Below, piece after piece: positions 12,269-23,912 of a DNA stretch of 64,000 nt. Each line of letters begins with the position of its first letter. Positions within the stretch are counted from its first letter, which is position 1. The DNA lies in contig JAMWBK010000013.1 of assembly GCA_029953675.1 (NCBI GenBank), forward strand, positions 1,042,936 through 1,106,935, in the 5' to 3' direction. The DNA comes from Rhodosorus marinus (Eukaryota; Rhodophyta; Stylonematophyceae; Stylonematales; Stylonemataceae). The notes under the pieces were generated by a model. That model saw only the letters and a program-made list of their open reading frames with translations, was not told the DNA's origin and ran no database searches. The position numbers were made by a program, and so were the translations under genes.

Positions 12269-12673
12269 ATGGAGGATGAAAATATTGTATTGGATGAGGA
12301 GGAGGAGGAGGTGGAGGTTCCTGAACATTTGCATGACTACGTAGAACAGAACAAGAAGCAAATTTTGTGTCGAAATTGTCGGAGGAGAGTTGCTGAAGGG
12401 AAGGACTTGCTCAGGCAGGACGAGGATGCTTACTGCTCGAATGAATGCATGTGGACCACAGCATTCGGAGGCTGCACGACAAAACGGAAACCAAACAACA
12501 GGAAACCTGGGGCGACTAGTATCAGGCCCAAAGGCCCCTCTCTCGTAGAGCGCGGAAAACCGAATGTTTCAACATCCGCAGGAGCAAATGGCGACCGAAA
12601 TGCCATGTACATGTATCATACCTTGATGGGCTCAAGTCTGTTGCAACGGCTTAATCAGGACAAGGCGAGATGA
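12269..12673 (+). CDS. Small acidic protein with FLZ/FCS-like C2C2 zinc finger
   Basis: A 134-residue single-exon product. The N-terminus is acidic (Glu run at about 10-14). Residues about 32-66 contain LCRNC, then GKDLL, then DEDAYCSNEC: two CxxC/CxxxC-type pairs spaced as in FLZ (DUF581) or FCS-type zinc fingers. FLZ proteins of land plants are adaptors of SnRK1 kinase; that role is not shown here. The tail is basic and Ser-rich. The ATG at 12269 follows an in-frame TTG-led extension that I rejected. An AATAAA lies at about 12787, 110 bp after the stop. Confidence 0.7.
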   Translation: MEDENIVLDEEEEEVEVPEHLHDYVEQNKKQILCRNCRRRVAEGKDLLRQDEDAYCSNECMWTTAFGGCTTKRKPNNRKPGATSIRPKGPSLVERGKPNVSTSAGANGDRNAMYMYHTLMGSSLLQRLNQDKAR

Positions 12674-12786
12674 AGGGCTATAAGACGGAACTGCTCACAC
12701 TTTGCTTCCCAACTTCAATATTTTTTCTCTATTTTCCGATATCTGATTTGTATTCTTCCTGATTCTATGGCAAACTTCCAACCTTC

Positions 12787-12792
12787 AATAAA
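12787..12792 (+). terminator. Poly(A) signal AATAAA
   Basis: AATAAA in an AT-rich context 114 bp after the stop of the zinc-finger gene; likely its cleavage/polyadenylation signal. Confidence 0.6.
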
Positions 12793-14050
12793 CTAGTTTT
12801 AATTATGCTTTGGTGCCCAACTAAGCCTGGTGTTTTGAAACGTCCGGACTCTGCCGTTAACCCCAGGAGCTTCCGCCTCCCGGTTGGGGGATCACTAGAC
12901 CCTCGTTTCGTAGAATGGACGTTCTAAAGTGGAACCGCTCGCGACTCCACTTTCACCTGCACTTTACGGTTGAAGGTCATTTGCTCTTGCTTGCACTTTC
13001 TGTTTAGGAGGCGCATTGGAGAACTAAAGTCAGCCCGTTTCGACCTCTTCGATTGAGCTTGCACTAGTCTCTCCTACCCCGAGTTTGTTATGTATAAAAG
13101 AAAGTGAGTATCGGAGGGTTTCGATGCTCGAGTAAGAGGAGGAAAAACGCCTTGTTCTCCGGCAAAAGGAGTGCGTTGTATGTAAAAGACTGAAACCTGG
13201 TGGTTTTTCCGTGCTTGACCAGGGACGTGGAAAACGGCTTAATTTCGTCCTGCACTAAATGACAATCATGAAATTTTCATGAAAATTACCAAGCCCTGAT
13301 CGAGCCTCGCCTTTAACCGTGAGGAGGTCCATATCCAATCCAGTTTCGTTATTTGAGACACAGCCGCAAAGTAGACAAAAAACTGTTTTTTATTCCTTGT
13401 TATGCAGTAAAAACTTTTATTGGGCAATGTTCATAGGCTTGCGCTCATGCCCGCTGGCCAATAAGTTTTCTCAGAGCGCTCATGGCAGTCGAGCCTCCAG
13501 GGGTAGGCCGTTTTCGTAGGTTTGTATTTTCACAGATTTTGAAGCCTCCCACATCTTGACGCCCCAAAGAAGGCATTCACCCTTTGAGATTTCTGGAAAA
13601 TCGTATATCAGCCCCTATTGCCTGTTCTCAAAAATACAAACCCTCTCAAAAGTTGTAGGTTTGGATGTTGGTAGAGAAAAGATGTCCTAGAATTTTGGGT
13701 ATTGAAGAAACTGGACAGGAAAAGATATTACTTAGAAACGTTTGCATGGGCAAACAAAACCCATATTTCGCAGCTTGACGGATGATGCTTGACTAGATAG
13801 GGCTTTTTAGGGTCGGCTTTTCCGGCAGCATCTCCCCATTCATATTGCTTAGGTTTGTTTTGTATTTATTGTTCGGGGTCTCCATGCTTTGCAAAATAAT
13901 CAATCATCTCCGAACCCGCCATTGAATCATGATTACTTCTTGGTATGAGAAGCTCTCTCGCATATCATGAATTACGATAATTTATGAGATGCACAAGAAG
14001 TCCTATCATGTAATGAATTATGAAATAAGTCAGAGTCAGAGCCGGAGTCC
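12793..14050. other. Intergenic, no gene recognised
   Basis: Only short open frames without domain similarity were seen. A second copy of the dispersed repeat at 10825 occupies about 13895-13985. A TATA-like TGTATAAAAG lies near 13090 with no convincing coding sequence after it. Confidence 0.45.
13895..13985. repeat. Dispersed repeat copy 2
   Basis: Second copy of the element at 10825-10935, sharing AATAATCAATCATCTC, TTGAATCATGAT and ATTACTTCT in the same order. Confidence 0.55.
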
Positions 14051-14054
14051 ATAT

Positions 14055-14440
14055 GCGGCTTGAACGTCAACAAGACGGAATGGGGTCGGAGACTATGCAT
14101 AGACTACCGGCGACTCAGCAAGGTGACATTCAAGGAGCGCACGGCACCTCCGCGCATTTCTGAACTCATCGACACACCAGGGGCGTCGCGTGTTTTTCAG
14201 CCCGAATGGCATCACCGTCCACTCATACTGGCCCACCGGCATGACGAATGCCGTGCGTTTTCGTGACTCTGGGTGGACCGGTAATCGCCAGTACCCTGAG
14301 CGCAGACCCAGCGTCGTGAAGACGCGCGACGCCCCAGTGTGTCCACGAGTTCAGAAATGCGCTGGGGTGGTGTTCGGCTATCACTTTGTTAAGCCGCCGG
14401 CAGTCCATGCATAGTCTCCGACCCCCACCCCTCTTGTTGA
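14055..14440. pseudogene. Inverted pair of Ty3/gypsy reverse-transcriptase remnants
   Basis: The plus strand from about 14080 translates to RRLCIDYRRLSKVT and then PPRISELIDT; the minus strand from about 14430 gives RRLCMDCRRLNKV. Both match the start of Ty3/gypsy RT (LCVDYRALNK). The two arms are diverged copies facing each other and reading into each other. Neither extends to the active site, so both are dead remnants. Confidence 0.7.
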
Positions 14441-14763
14441 CGTACAGCGCAGGAGCCGCATATGGACACCGACTCGGACTTCTCAGGCCCTTCTCCCTGA
14501 GATCTCGAATATCCGCATATAAGCGTCTGCATTATTCAGAGCCTAACTACCCTGAGAAGGCAACATGGGATAAGGTGCTTGTGCCTGCGCCGTCGCGTCT
14601 GTGGTCAGCCGAATCTTCAGAGCGTATTTTTCCCTCTCTGCGGGGGTACTGGTATCGTCTCCCAAGACACCGTCGGATACCCCTTTTTGAGAGAGCTGCC
14701 GAAATCCTGTTCGCGGGCAGCTGCCCTGCGCCTCGTCTCCTCGCCATCTCGGTCCATGACTGC

Positions 14764-14913
14764 GATTGCTCCCAATTGTCGCCGTGGTGGTTTCACCAAG
14801 CCTGGCCTTCCTCCATTGGTGTTCCTCCATTTGTGTCCAGGTTGAGTCCATGCACTCGAGCGGGGGGAAGGCCAGGCTTGGTGAAACTACCACGGCGACA
14901 ATTGGGAGCAATC
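14764..14913. repeat. 48-bp inverted repeat with 54-bp loop
   Basis: Arms 14764-14811 and 14866-14913 are reverse complements with one mismatch. They sit in the Ty3/gypsy-remnant neighbourhood and may be a second foldback of the same element. Confidence 0.8.
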
Positions 14914-15169
14914 TGTTAGGAAGCCAGTTCCTAAAGAGACAGATCTTGATTTGACTTCTGGAATATTCTGAGTCGCGTGGGGTACGTTGTGTCGATTAGG
15001 ACTCTTCTCTGATGGCGCCTGTGTCGATAAGGTAGCTCACCTCTTGTTCCCCAAGCAACCAACCCCGTTGCCGAGAGCTCATTGCCCCGTCGCCGCAGCT
15101 TATCGGTCTCCTGCATGCTTTGCAATTGACTCTCGGGCGGCCCTCGCCGTGAGCCTACTAGTTTTCGGA

Positions 15170-15305
15170 TGTTATCGGACCATTTATCGAAGAATTCTTG
15201 TTTCTTATCCATGTCCGATCAACCTCGATTATTTCCTAATTCTCATCGGATAGACGTTTATCGGAAGTTTATCTGCCGGAGATGAGACAACCCTAATATA
15301 TACTA
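15170..15305 (+). repeat. TATCGGA-rich repeat, copy 2
   Basis: Contains TTATCGGACC, ATCGGATAGACGTTTAT, CGGAAG and a closing GAGACAACCCTA followed by ATATATA, in the same order as 11583-11790. It lies about 500 bp before the GOST-like gene. Confidence 0.5.
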
Positions 15306-15811
15306 TGGAGACTCTAAAATACGCTTGGCGGTTGTTCTTGTTCTCAAGAAATCCCTCAATTAACACTCGGAAACGACTACTGAGCTAGACCCCGACGACG
15401 ATTTACAGTCCGCGTACCAAAATTTGTCTGGCATAGAGTGGATTTCCTTTTTTTTGATTGTTCATTCGGGTGCTGTGTCCTAGACTGCTTGAGTCAAGCT
15501 CAGCTTCTCTCTCGTCCATAGATTTTGCTCTGGTTTCGTGTGAGTCGAATTGCGTCGAAATTGTATTCATAAAATGAACAGTGGGGTCCATTATTGTCAG
15601 GAGGAAGTAAGGATCGGTATTGATTGCATTGGACGAGAATCCTAGTAGAATCTGGTCGGCACAAATTCTGTTGTTCATGAGGCATTTTGTACTCGCAGAG
15701 AGAAGTTGAACATGGAGGTGAGCAGTTGATAGACTAGTTGAGCCAGAAGGAAAGCCTTGCTGTTGAAATGCAGAAACGAAGTGGCTCATCCCCGTCGATT
15801 AGATCTGGCAC

Positions 15812-17660
15812 ATGGGTGGCTTGCCGGGACGATGTGGGATGGTGACAATGTGGTTTGGTGGATGGTTGGTTCCGACGGTTGTTTTCTGGGGTGGACTACT
15901 GCTGGGAAACTCGCTCGGGCTTACAACGCGGGGCAATATTGTCATTGAGGGTATTGAGACTGTGGAACTAGTGTCGGAAGCTGTACAGGAGCACATTTTT
16001 GGGTTTGGAATAGGCGGTACGGCCTCGATTCAATTCGACAGCGCGGATCCTAATATTCTAGCTAACACTAGGCTTGTGTTCGGGGGCTGCTTGGAGAAAA
16101 CTGTTCGGCGGGATACCCGGTACCTACTTAGGCTTGGACCACAGCTCGACACTCTTCTTCAAATCAAGGAGGATGGGACGGAAATCAGACCTCAGCAGGC
16201 TTTTTGTGACGGAGAGGACTTGGGTAGAGTTTGTCGAATTTCCGAGTTGACCGCTAGCTCTACTGATGTTGGAAATAGCACAGCTTCTGTAACATTCGAC
16301 ATCAAGGGACTCTATCAGTTAATGCTGATACGATGCACAGTGAACAGCGAGACCCAAGTTCGAGGAACGTATGAAGCGAGCTGGAACAATCCAAACGAGG
16401 GCTATACTGAATTGGGCTTTGAGGAACAAGCGTTCCCTAAAACGAGCGGCGTGTTTGCTGGCCTCTTTGGAGTACTGGTTTTGTGGTTGGGCTTAGGTGG
16501 CATTATTTTCTACAAGCACTTCGTCCGCTGTATACAGTACTTTCTGATTATTCTTGGCGCCCTCATGAGCGTGATCGGCTATCTACTATTCGCGTTAGAG
16601 TTTTGGAACACTGTGAACACGTCAGAGAGAGATGGAGCAATTCTCGTCTTGCGCGCACCGTTTGCTATAATCAGTGAACTCTGCCTTGTCACGACCCTTG
16701 TGGGGTTGTCCTCTGGCATGGTTCTGCTGCCCCCGGAGTTCAACAAGAGCCACCCCTTCAACACGTTTTCCAAGTTCCGAGTGATCCTGCTTCTAGTGAT
16801 CAACAGCATCTCAACCACACTCTACTATTTTCTCGCGGGGAGGAACTGGATATCAGCGGTCACGAGAATTTCCGTCGATGTCTTTACCTCCGGTGTTCTC
16901 ATCTACATTTGGAGACAGGAACGGGGGATTTTTCTTAGCTTCGTTGACATTGTGGAAGGCTACGGCTACAACTACAAGAGTACTCCTCTCTACTGGAGAC
17001 ATTGGGGTGTGCTGATTCTCCCGTGGTTGTATACGATCGTGATCGTCGTACGTGATCTCGTAATGATGCTTGCGGACTTGACGACGGCAATTCAGCCTAT
17101 TGTTCTCTTTTGCACAAGTGCATCGCTCGAATTCATTGTGTTTGGAGCTTTGACGTTCATTCTGAGAGTGTCCCCACGGAACAGGTTCACATGCAGAATT
17201 GAATGGGACACGCGACCACTTGCGGTCGAAAATATCCGAGAACGAGCTGATGACGGTCAAAGCGTAGATGTGGAATGGAGCGGTGAACATCTCAGGAACT
17301 GGAACTGGGGTGACCCGATGCCCAGCTTGGATCAAGTATTTACGATCGCCGTAAGTAGAATGCCGAAGCAGTTTACGGGCTTGAGGAAACTCTGTTTGTT
17401 TTTTTTTGACATCTTGCTTTTCACTCTCCCTCCGCCGTCAAAAAAAGACCCAACAGCTTGAGATGAAGCGCATAATCAAGTTGTACGGGAAAGTGCCTAT
17501 ATTTTATGTGGTTGAAGATCTCGCGTTACCCAACCAGAAAGCTAGACCGCAGCTGTACCTGGCAATTGGGGCCGGGGGCAGGAGAAAGCTTCGAAAAAGC
17601 GAACACAGCAGTCACCGCCCAGCGCCTCAAGGCTCAACGGATTCGGAGGAGGCGCCGTGA
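15812..17660 (+). CDS. GOST/GPR107-like seven-helix membrane protein
   Basis: Two exons are proposed: 15812-17350 (513 codons) and 17457-17660, joined by a phase-0 GTAAGT...CAG intron with a T-rich tract. The product is about 580 residues: a hydrophobic N-terminus like a signal peptide (about 10-35), a luminal or extracellular domain to about 215 with paired cysteines, then about seven hydrophobic helices (215-455) and a basic cytosolic tail. This layout matches the Lung_7-TM_R/GOST family (GPR107, CAND proteins), which act in Golgi trafficking. The call rests on topology plus weak resemblance, so another 7TM family is possible. A second in-frame ATG at 15839 could also be the start. Without splicing, the frame would end at 17461. 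Confidence 0.55.
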
Positions 17661-18809
17661 TATGAAGATAACAGTGCGGCTTTGCCAGTGTCTTTTGCTG
17701 CGTGTTTCCGTAGTGTGCTATTTAAAAGCTGAAGCTCGGTCTTGGAATACTTCCCGGAACACATGCGGCCATCCCGCAGCTGAGTCCTATTGCTTCCCGA
17801 TCGAGCAGAAATTAATAGTATTTATCCAGCTATGTGCCTTGAACGTTGCCCTTCTAAGGCGTTGGTTTCCAAGCCAGAGAACTGCTTCACATGCTTCCTA
17901 CAGCTATTTACTAAGCAATCCTCCTGGCTTATGTTCCTTGACCTTTGGGGTTGGAACTTGGTACGTGGGGTGTTGAAAAAACGCGTTGTGATGCACATAT
18001 CCCGGATTGCTAGAAGCTCGTTTAGCTGTCAGCACCTTATCAGGGTTCCCAATTTGCAAAAGCACCGCCGACGTTTTTTTTCCTTGGCGACGCAATTGGC
18101 CAAGTGCCCAGCGGTAAAAAAACCAGTCGAAAACGGAAAGCGGAAGTCCCCCTGAGATTAAGGGGTGGAAGAAAACTTTGGATTTTGCTTGACTTAAATC
18201 ATCTTTCGTAGATTATCTAAAACTTTATATTCAAATTTGACCCAAAGACATAAACCTCCCAGGGGTATACATTAAGAACTTGCCGTTTCGCCACACAGCC
18301 AGCCAGTGGTGCAGGGTTTGGGCAAGGGCAAGTGTCCAAGAAGAGACAAAGAGCGGACTTGCACATGACACGAGCCGAGCTTCTCGTGCGCGTTTGACAC
18401 TCATCCACAATTGGAAAGAAGCGGCCATCTGAACCAAAAGGCTGCGAGCATGGATAACTCACATTCAGATTCGCCAAACGGCGAGTGAGCTAAGCCAGGC
18501 AATACAGACCAAAGCCCCTTATGGGGAGTTTGCAACAAAAAGGACAAAAAGTTCGCGTGCTCAGGAAAATCTGGGAATTTTGCTGTTTATCTAATGTGAC
18601 AAGCGCCTTTTGTGAATATTCGCTAGCCGGGGACATTGCGGTTGGGAAGCGGGAGGTTGGGCAGTGGACTAGCTGAAAGATACTGCAAAAAAGTGGGAAT
18701 GGGTGTAGATACTAATCTAGTATTCAAGGCGGGTGCTGAAGTCTGTGGAAAAGAGTTGGGGGCTTTTTGGGGAGAGTGCTTCTCGACGCTTGCCCAAGAT
18801 TGAGGTAAA
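17661..18809. other. Intergenic, no gene recognised
   Basis: The 3' flank of the membrane-protein gene and the promoter side of the cyclophilin gene. Short open frames lack recognisable domains. Confidence 0.45.
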
Positions 18810-20207
18810 ATGGACGTGGCTGAAGGAGGAGGGGAGAAATTCGCCACCGCGTACTTGGAGGTGGACTTGGGGGACAAGATTAAACGGATGACTTTTCGCA
18901 TATTCACAGACAAGGTGCCTAAGACTGCTGAGAATTTCCTAAGACTCTGCGATGGGTCTAAGGGAGTTGGGAAGAAGACGGGCGCGAACTTGCATTATAG
19001 GGGATCACCGTTTCACAGGATCATCAAGGGGTTCATGGTACAGGGTGGGGACATTTCGAAAGGGAACGGAAAGGGTGGGGAGTCCATATATGGAGGAAAC
19101 TTCGAGGACGAAGACATGAGTATAAAGCATGATCGCGTGGGCCTTCTATCCATGGCAAACAAGGGGAAGAACACCAACGGTAGCCAGTTTTTTATTACTT
19201 GCGCGGAAGCACCGCATTTGGACGGGAAGCATGTCGTCTTTGGAGAGCTGATTGAGGGCAGAGATGCACTCGAAAGTCTGGAATTTCTTGAGACAAATGA
19301 CGCAGAGGTACCGCTTAGGCCTGTGACTATAGCGGGTTGTGGGGTTCTGTCCGAGCCAATTCGTGACCGACAACTGTCTGACGTGGAAACTGAAAACGCA
19401 GACAGGCAAGCAGCAACATGGAGGTCTAGAGAAGATAGCCTTATGGATGACGACGGGGATGAGGATGACAAAAAGAGCCGAGATTGGCCATCCGGTGTAC
19501 ATAGGCGTGGACGTGGGTCGTTCAAATTTGTCACGGAAGAGGAGCAAGATCGCGGTGTTACTGTGGATGATCGACACGGGCCGAACAGAGCACCGGCACC
19601 AAAGAGACTTCACAGAGAAAGAAGGTTTGCAGGCGGACCACCGCAGAGTGGCCGGCGATTTGAGAGGCGTTTGGATGAGGCAGATACGGCCAGAGGAAGA
19701 CAAGGACATGGTGGGAAGCGGAGACATCTGGACGATATTCCCAGTCGAAGTCATGACGGTCCTGATGATGGGAGAGGGAAGAGACCTAGACGACGAGACG
19801 AGAATATGATTAATCGAGATGGAGACCGTCGAGGAGCTGGCCGTGGAGAGTTTACCGGCCAAGCGAGGGCAGCAAAAGATAATTTAGGCAGAGGAGAACC
19901 TCATGCGGACGATGTGGAAACAGGCGATGTAGAGTTTGATAGGAATGGTCGCGATGCCAGAATGGAATTGGACGGACCTCAGAGGGATGAAGGAAGACGC
20001 CCATTAGGGGACGGGCGGAGACTGTCGCGCGGAAAAGGAATGGTTTCAGAGCGAAAAGGTAACGACCGCTCCTGGGAACGTGACGGACGAGGGCACCGGG
20101 ACTCCTGGCCCCGGTTTCGATCTCGAAGCTTCGACGGCAGGGATCAGAGGTGGGGACGAGGAGGCAGGCGAAACCGTGAAGCGAGACGGGATAGGTCGCT
20201 GGACTGA
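18810..20207 (+). CDS. Cyclophilin-type peptidyl-prolyl isomerase with RD/RS-rich tail
   Basis: A single-exon 465-residue protein. Residues about 10-180 are a cyclophilin domain with FHRIIKGFMVQGGDI (catalytic Arg at 70), MANKGKNTNGSQFFI (Phe 128) and HLDGKHVVFG (136-145). Cyclophilin A has Trp where His 136 stands, a change known to lower cyclosporin binding. Residues about 190-465 are highly charged and Arg/Asp/Gly-rich with scattered RS dipeptides, as in nuclear SR-cyclophilins (PPIG, plant CYP63/95) that associate with the splicing machinery. A spliceosomal or Pol II CTD-linked role is inferred from that architecture. The ATG at 18810 opens directly into the domain. Confidence 0.93.
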   Translation: MDVAEGGGEKFATAYLEVDLGDKIKRMTFRIFTDKVPKTAENFLRLCDGSKGVGKKTGANLHYRGSPFHRIIKGFMVQGGDISKGNGKGGESIYGGNFEDEDMSIKHDRVGLLSMANKGKNTNGSQFFITCAEAPHLDGKHVVFGELIEGRDALESLEFLETNDAEVPLRPVTIAGCGVLSEPIRDRQLSDVETENADRQAATWRSREDSLMDDDGDEDDKKSRDWPSGVHRRGRGSFKFVTEEEQDRGVTVDDRHGPNRAPAPKRLHRERRFAGGPPQSGRRFERRLDEADTARGRQGHGGKRRHLDDIPSRSHDGPDDGRGKRPRRRDENMINRDGDRRGAGRGEFTGQARAAKDNLGRGEPHADDVETGDVEFDRNGRDARMELDGPQRDEGRRPLGDGRRLSRGKGMVSERKGNDRSWERDGRGHRDSWPRFRSRSFDGRDQRWGRGGRRNREARRDRSLD

Positions 20208-23200
20208 GTGCTTGTCAAGAGGAGTTGGTCAGCTCTTCATTGCCCTTCAACGACCGAGAAGCTGAGCCAGTTTAAGGAAATTGGGCTTCCGTTGTAAATA
20301 GAAGAAGAATGACCGGTTCGTTATTGATTCGAAACCATTTTTGACGACTGTAAATTTTAACTTCAGATGGGGCAATACTTTGAGCCACGATTTTAACGGG
20401 TAACCGGACGAATTCCCTGACCCGGGAAAATCCCAGTTCCGCATGCAAGCCGCTGAGCGGCTCTGATGCCCATAGAAGTGCTTCTACCGATGGATCTCTT
20501 TCCAAATATTATCATGGCAGAGGATACTGGAATCCATTCATTAGTTTTTCCTTCTATAGTTCAAAAACTGCTCAGCGAGGTTACAGTCTCACCTTCAACG
20601 AAGAACTTGTCAAGACGCTTGCGAGATTGAAAAGCATGAAGCTACGGAGAAAGCCATGCGGGAAGCTCAGACTCCGATATTCCGCACTGCTTGAATGATA
20701 GATAGAAAGCACTATCTGTTCAGCGAGCGCGCGGATCTCGGAGACTCTCTAAAATCGGTAGAGGATGGCGGTTCCCACCGTGTCTTGTAGAGTGGAGCAC
20801 GAAAAAGACTTTGTAGTAACGTGGTGACTTGCAAGTCCAAGTTTTGTATCCATAAGCTTTAAATGAGGGAAGACTAAGGGCTGGGCTCGACTTGGGATAC
20901 CACTGAGTGATGTACGTAGAGTACGTCGGCAGCGAGAAGGCGGTCGCGCTTGACCTGAGTAGAAGCGCAGGTTTTGGGGAAAAGCTGGTGCGAGAGCCTA
21001 CTCCGAAGCTTGATAAACCAACCTTCACACAACCACCACAGTTGCGCAAAAGGTTTTTAGAAGGCCAAAGACAGTCTTCGCAAGGGCAAAAAACTCCACG
21101 ATTCCGTGGAAGTTTTGCCGTCGATGATCCTGGAGTCGACTAGAACAAGACCCAGGTTGTTGTACCCGTGTTCTTCAAAATAATGGCCTCCTGACTGCGC
21201 TTAACAGGTTCCAAATCGGGAATGCAGCGAATGTTTTTCCAAGTGCTTCCCTGTACGCTGGCTCGTTCCTCCGCTCAAGCCGCAGTGGAAACCGGTAGGC
21301 TGTAAATCTGCGAACCATTTTCAACCCTCCGACAATCAAAAAGGCGCTGGTCAGAAAAGAATCACTTTGAAGAGTCTCTAAACATAATAAATGAGAAGAC
21401 CACCATTCGACTGCTAAACGATTGAAGATAAAGTAGTTCATATTCAATGCAGTTTGTGAAGTGAGGAAGGAGAAAGATTTCCATTGTTTTTTGACGGATT
21501 TGCCTATATGTTGGGTTTGTCAGCGTAGCCTTGTTCGCCAAGTCAGACTCCGACTCTGAGGCTGACCTGGTTGGCAGCCTAGCCGGCACGGGGCGGTCTG
21601 AAGAAAAACTGCTAATTCTGGAAAAGAATGGGAGCCGGAAAATCTTTCATGAGTAGTTGGACGAGTTTCCTGGAGTCTCGTTTGGTGGTTCTCTGATGGC
21701 GAGAGCAGAGGAAGCCTTGACACTCGAAATCGTAGAAATCAATACGTCCCACATTTTTCAACTCGAGAACTCTTGTGGAGTGGGACAAATGGACCCTAAA
21801 CTCCGGCTCTCTGGCATGAGCAGTCACTCAATTTTACGGGGAAGTAGAAGCGGCTTCCCCTTTCCGGCACCCCCGCATTGACATACATGCGAATTATTAC
21901 TCGAACCAGCAGGCTGCCAACCTCATATTCGTAATAGTGTTATGGTCAAGGACTGATGTGCAGTCCATGTGTATCCCGAACGGGAGAATTTCTTTTTTCG
22001 TTTCGATGGAATGCTCACCCCGTTGGCATTCCGAATATCGCAATAGCGGACTTTCCCGCCTTCGTTTCCGAAAAAGGTGGAATGTAGCCTGAAGAAGGCA
22101 TGCGGTGGCTGATCCGGTAGGCAGTCCCTACACACTCTCAGGTGTGAAAAAAGCAAACCAACTCCCAGTTCTCCGAAAAGGTAGGAGCCATGATTCTCAG
22201 TGGACAAAAATCTTCTTGTTGCGGAATTGGCGGTGTCAACTTGAGTCAAAAGGGGATAATCGTGTATTTGACATCGATTGATATTTTGCCGGGAAGTCCG
22301 AAAGTAATAAGAAATCCCGCAAAAAGCTATCCCAATCGCAGTGTAGCTGTGTTGATTAAAATCTGGACGTTTTGCAGACGGCTTCGCCCCCTTCCCTGGG
22401 CCCGGGTGTTTCTCTCCGACCCTTGTTTTCGGTTTGACATCCAATCCCCTCGCGTTTCTTTGTGATCGCCATGTTCACCCCAATCAAAACCCTAGGAAGA
22501 ATGAAGCGTGGATTTTTTGATGGAAAAAAAGAAAGAATTGAGAATACCATCACCACCCCCACCTCCACCTTCCCTTTTTTTCTTGGCGGGTGGGGGAGCT
22601 TATCCAAGCAGATGGATGTGAATGATATAGCAATCCAGAATAGAAAAAGTAGATATTATATATTGCATTTGTATATGTAGTGTGTATGTGGGTCCGAACC
22701 ATAAGCCTTACTTTTTGGAAACTATTTGGAAGTCCGCGACGTGAACTATAAGCGTTTTTTTTACGAGATAAACAAATTATGCGCCAATATGAATATATCC
22801 TCGCGTTTCCAGTCCTTGAAAAAAGATAATTTTGAGAGTATGAAATCAATGCAAACTGGAAAATTTGTATTGATTGGGAGTTGTGTGGTTCATCTCACCA
22901 ATAGAATTCTTCTCAGAGTAGGTAGCTGATGGTGAATAGAATCTTTTATATGATTTATCAAAATACAGGAGATCGCTCTACTGCTCCACCCCGGTACCTC
23001 TCCCGATTTCTTAGCATTTAACGCAATTGAACTTCCACCCCGTGGGAAAAACGAATACATGCAGTAATCTTCCATATTTCTACAAATAAATTATCATAGT
23101 AGATGTTCATAGACATCCAATGCCTTCCCACGCCTAGGGTTGTTACGAATATCGACCTGCAGTGCGAGAGCTCTACCTACTAAGCAACGAGAAATACGAC

Positions 23201-23912
23201 ATCGTGGATGTGAACAGCTGAATAATAAATACCCCATGTCACCGGATGGTTTTCGCATTTATTGAATAAAACATAGCATGATTCTTTTTTTGTGAGCGTT
23301 TCAGGGGTCCCGGAAAGGACCTCCAAAAAGGATTCTCCTCTTGGTCTTCTGGGGGGGGTGGGTGGAGGTTACGTGGGTAGGGGCCGTTTTATGAACGTCC
23401 ACATGGAACTCGTTCCGACGTTTGTTTGTTTCTATTGAGGTGCGGCTTTTTTCGCTGTGGAACTTCATTGGGCATGCATATTGAAAAAGCATTCACATGG
23501 TATCATGTTTCTCGTTATTCTTGGCTCGGGTCGAAGAGGGGTGGGAAGAAAGGTTGGTCGATGATGGCCTGGTTGTAAAATTGTCAAGGTGATTTCAACC
23601 GCGAAGGAACGAGTGAGTGTGCCTGGTCAGTAGAGGAGCGTGGTCCAGGGGTTCCCATTTGCTGCTAGGGTTTGTGCAAAGTTTGCAACACAAGGAGGGT
23701 GATTAGTAGGAGGTCTTCAGTTCGAAAGTGTCTATGTGCTGGCCCTAGGAACTGGGTTGGGATCCTGGCGTTTCCCCCCCTTCCGCGGTCGTTGCAACTT
23801 GTGGCTAATTCTCGAGAACGAGAATCCTCCGGTGCTTGTAGCCGTCTTGCCATTTAATTGACCACTTTCGTCTCTTTGCATCTCTTTGCTTGCCGTAGCC
23901 ACCCGAGTAGCT
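20208..23912. other. Long intergenic stretch, no gene recognised
   Basis: In 3.7 kb only scattered open frames of fewer than 175 residues appear, none with a domain or convincing splice support. It is AT-rich between 22.5 and 23.3 kb. A tRNA-like A-box on the minus strand near 23190 lacks a matching fold and was not called. Confidence 0.5.

Noticed and set aside
20907-21143. 78-residue plus-strand open frame
   Set aside because: Short, without homology or clear promoter or poly(A) context.
21923-22444. 173-residue minus-strand open frame
   Set aside because: No recognisable domain, no supporting splice sites or neighbours, and composition like the surrounding intergenic DNA.
23130-23205. 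tRNA-like A-box (minus strand, TTGCTTAGTAGGTAGAGC) with a weak B-box-like stretch
   Set aside because: No acceptor stem, no proper anticodon stem and no T-arm pairing can be drawn; at most a tRNA-derived remnant.
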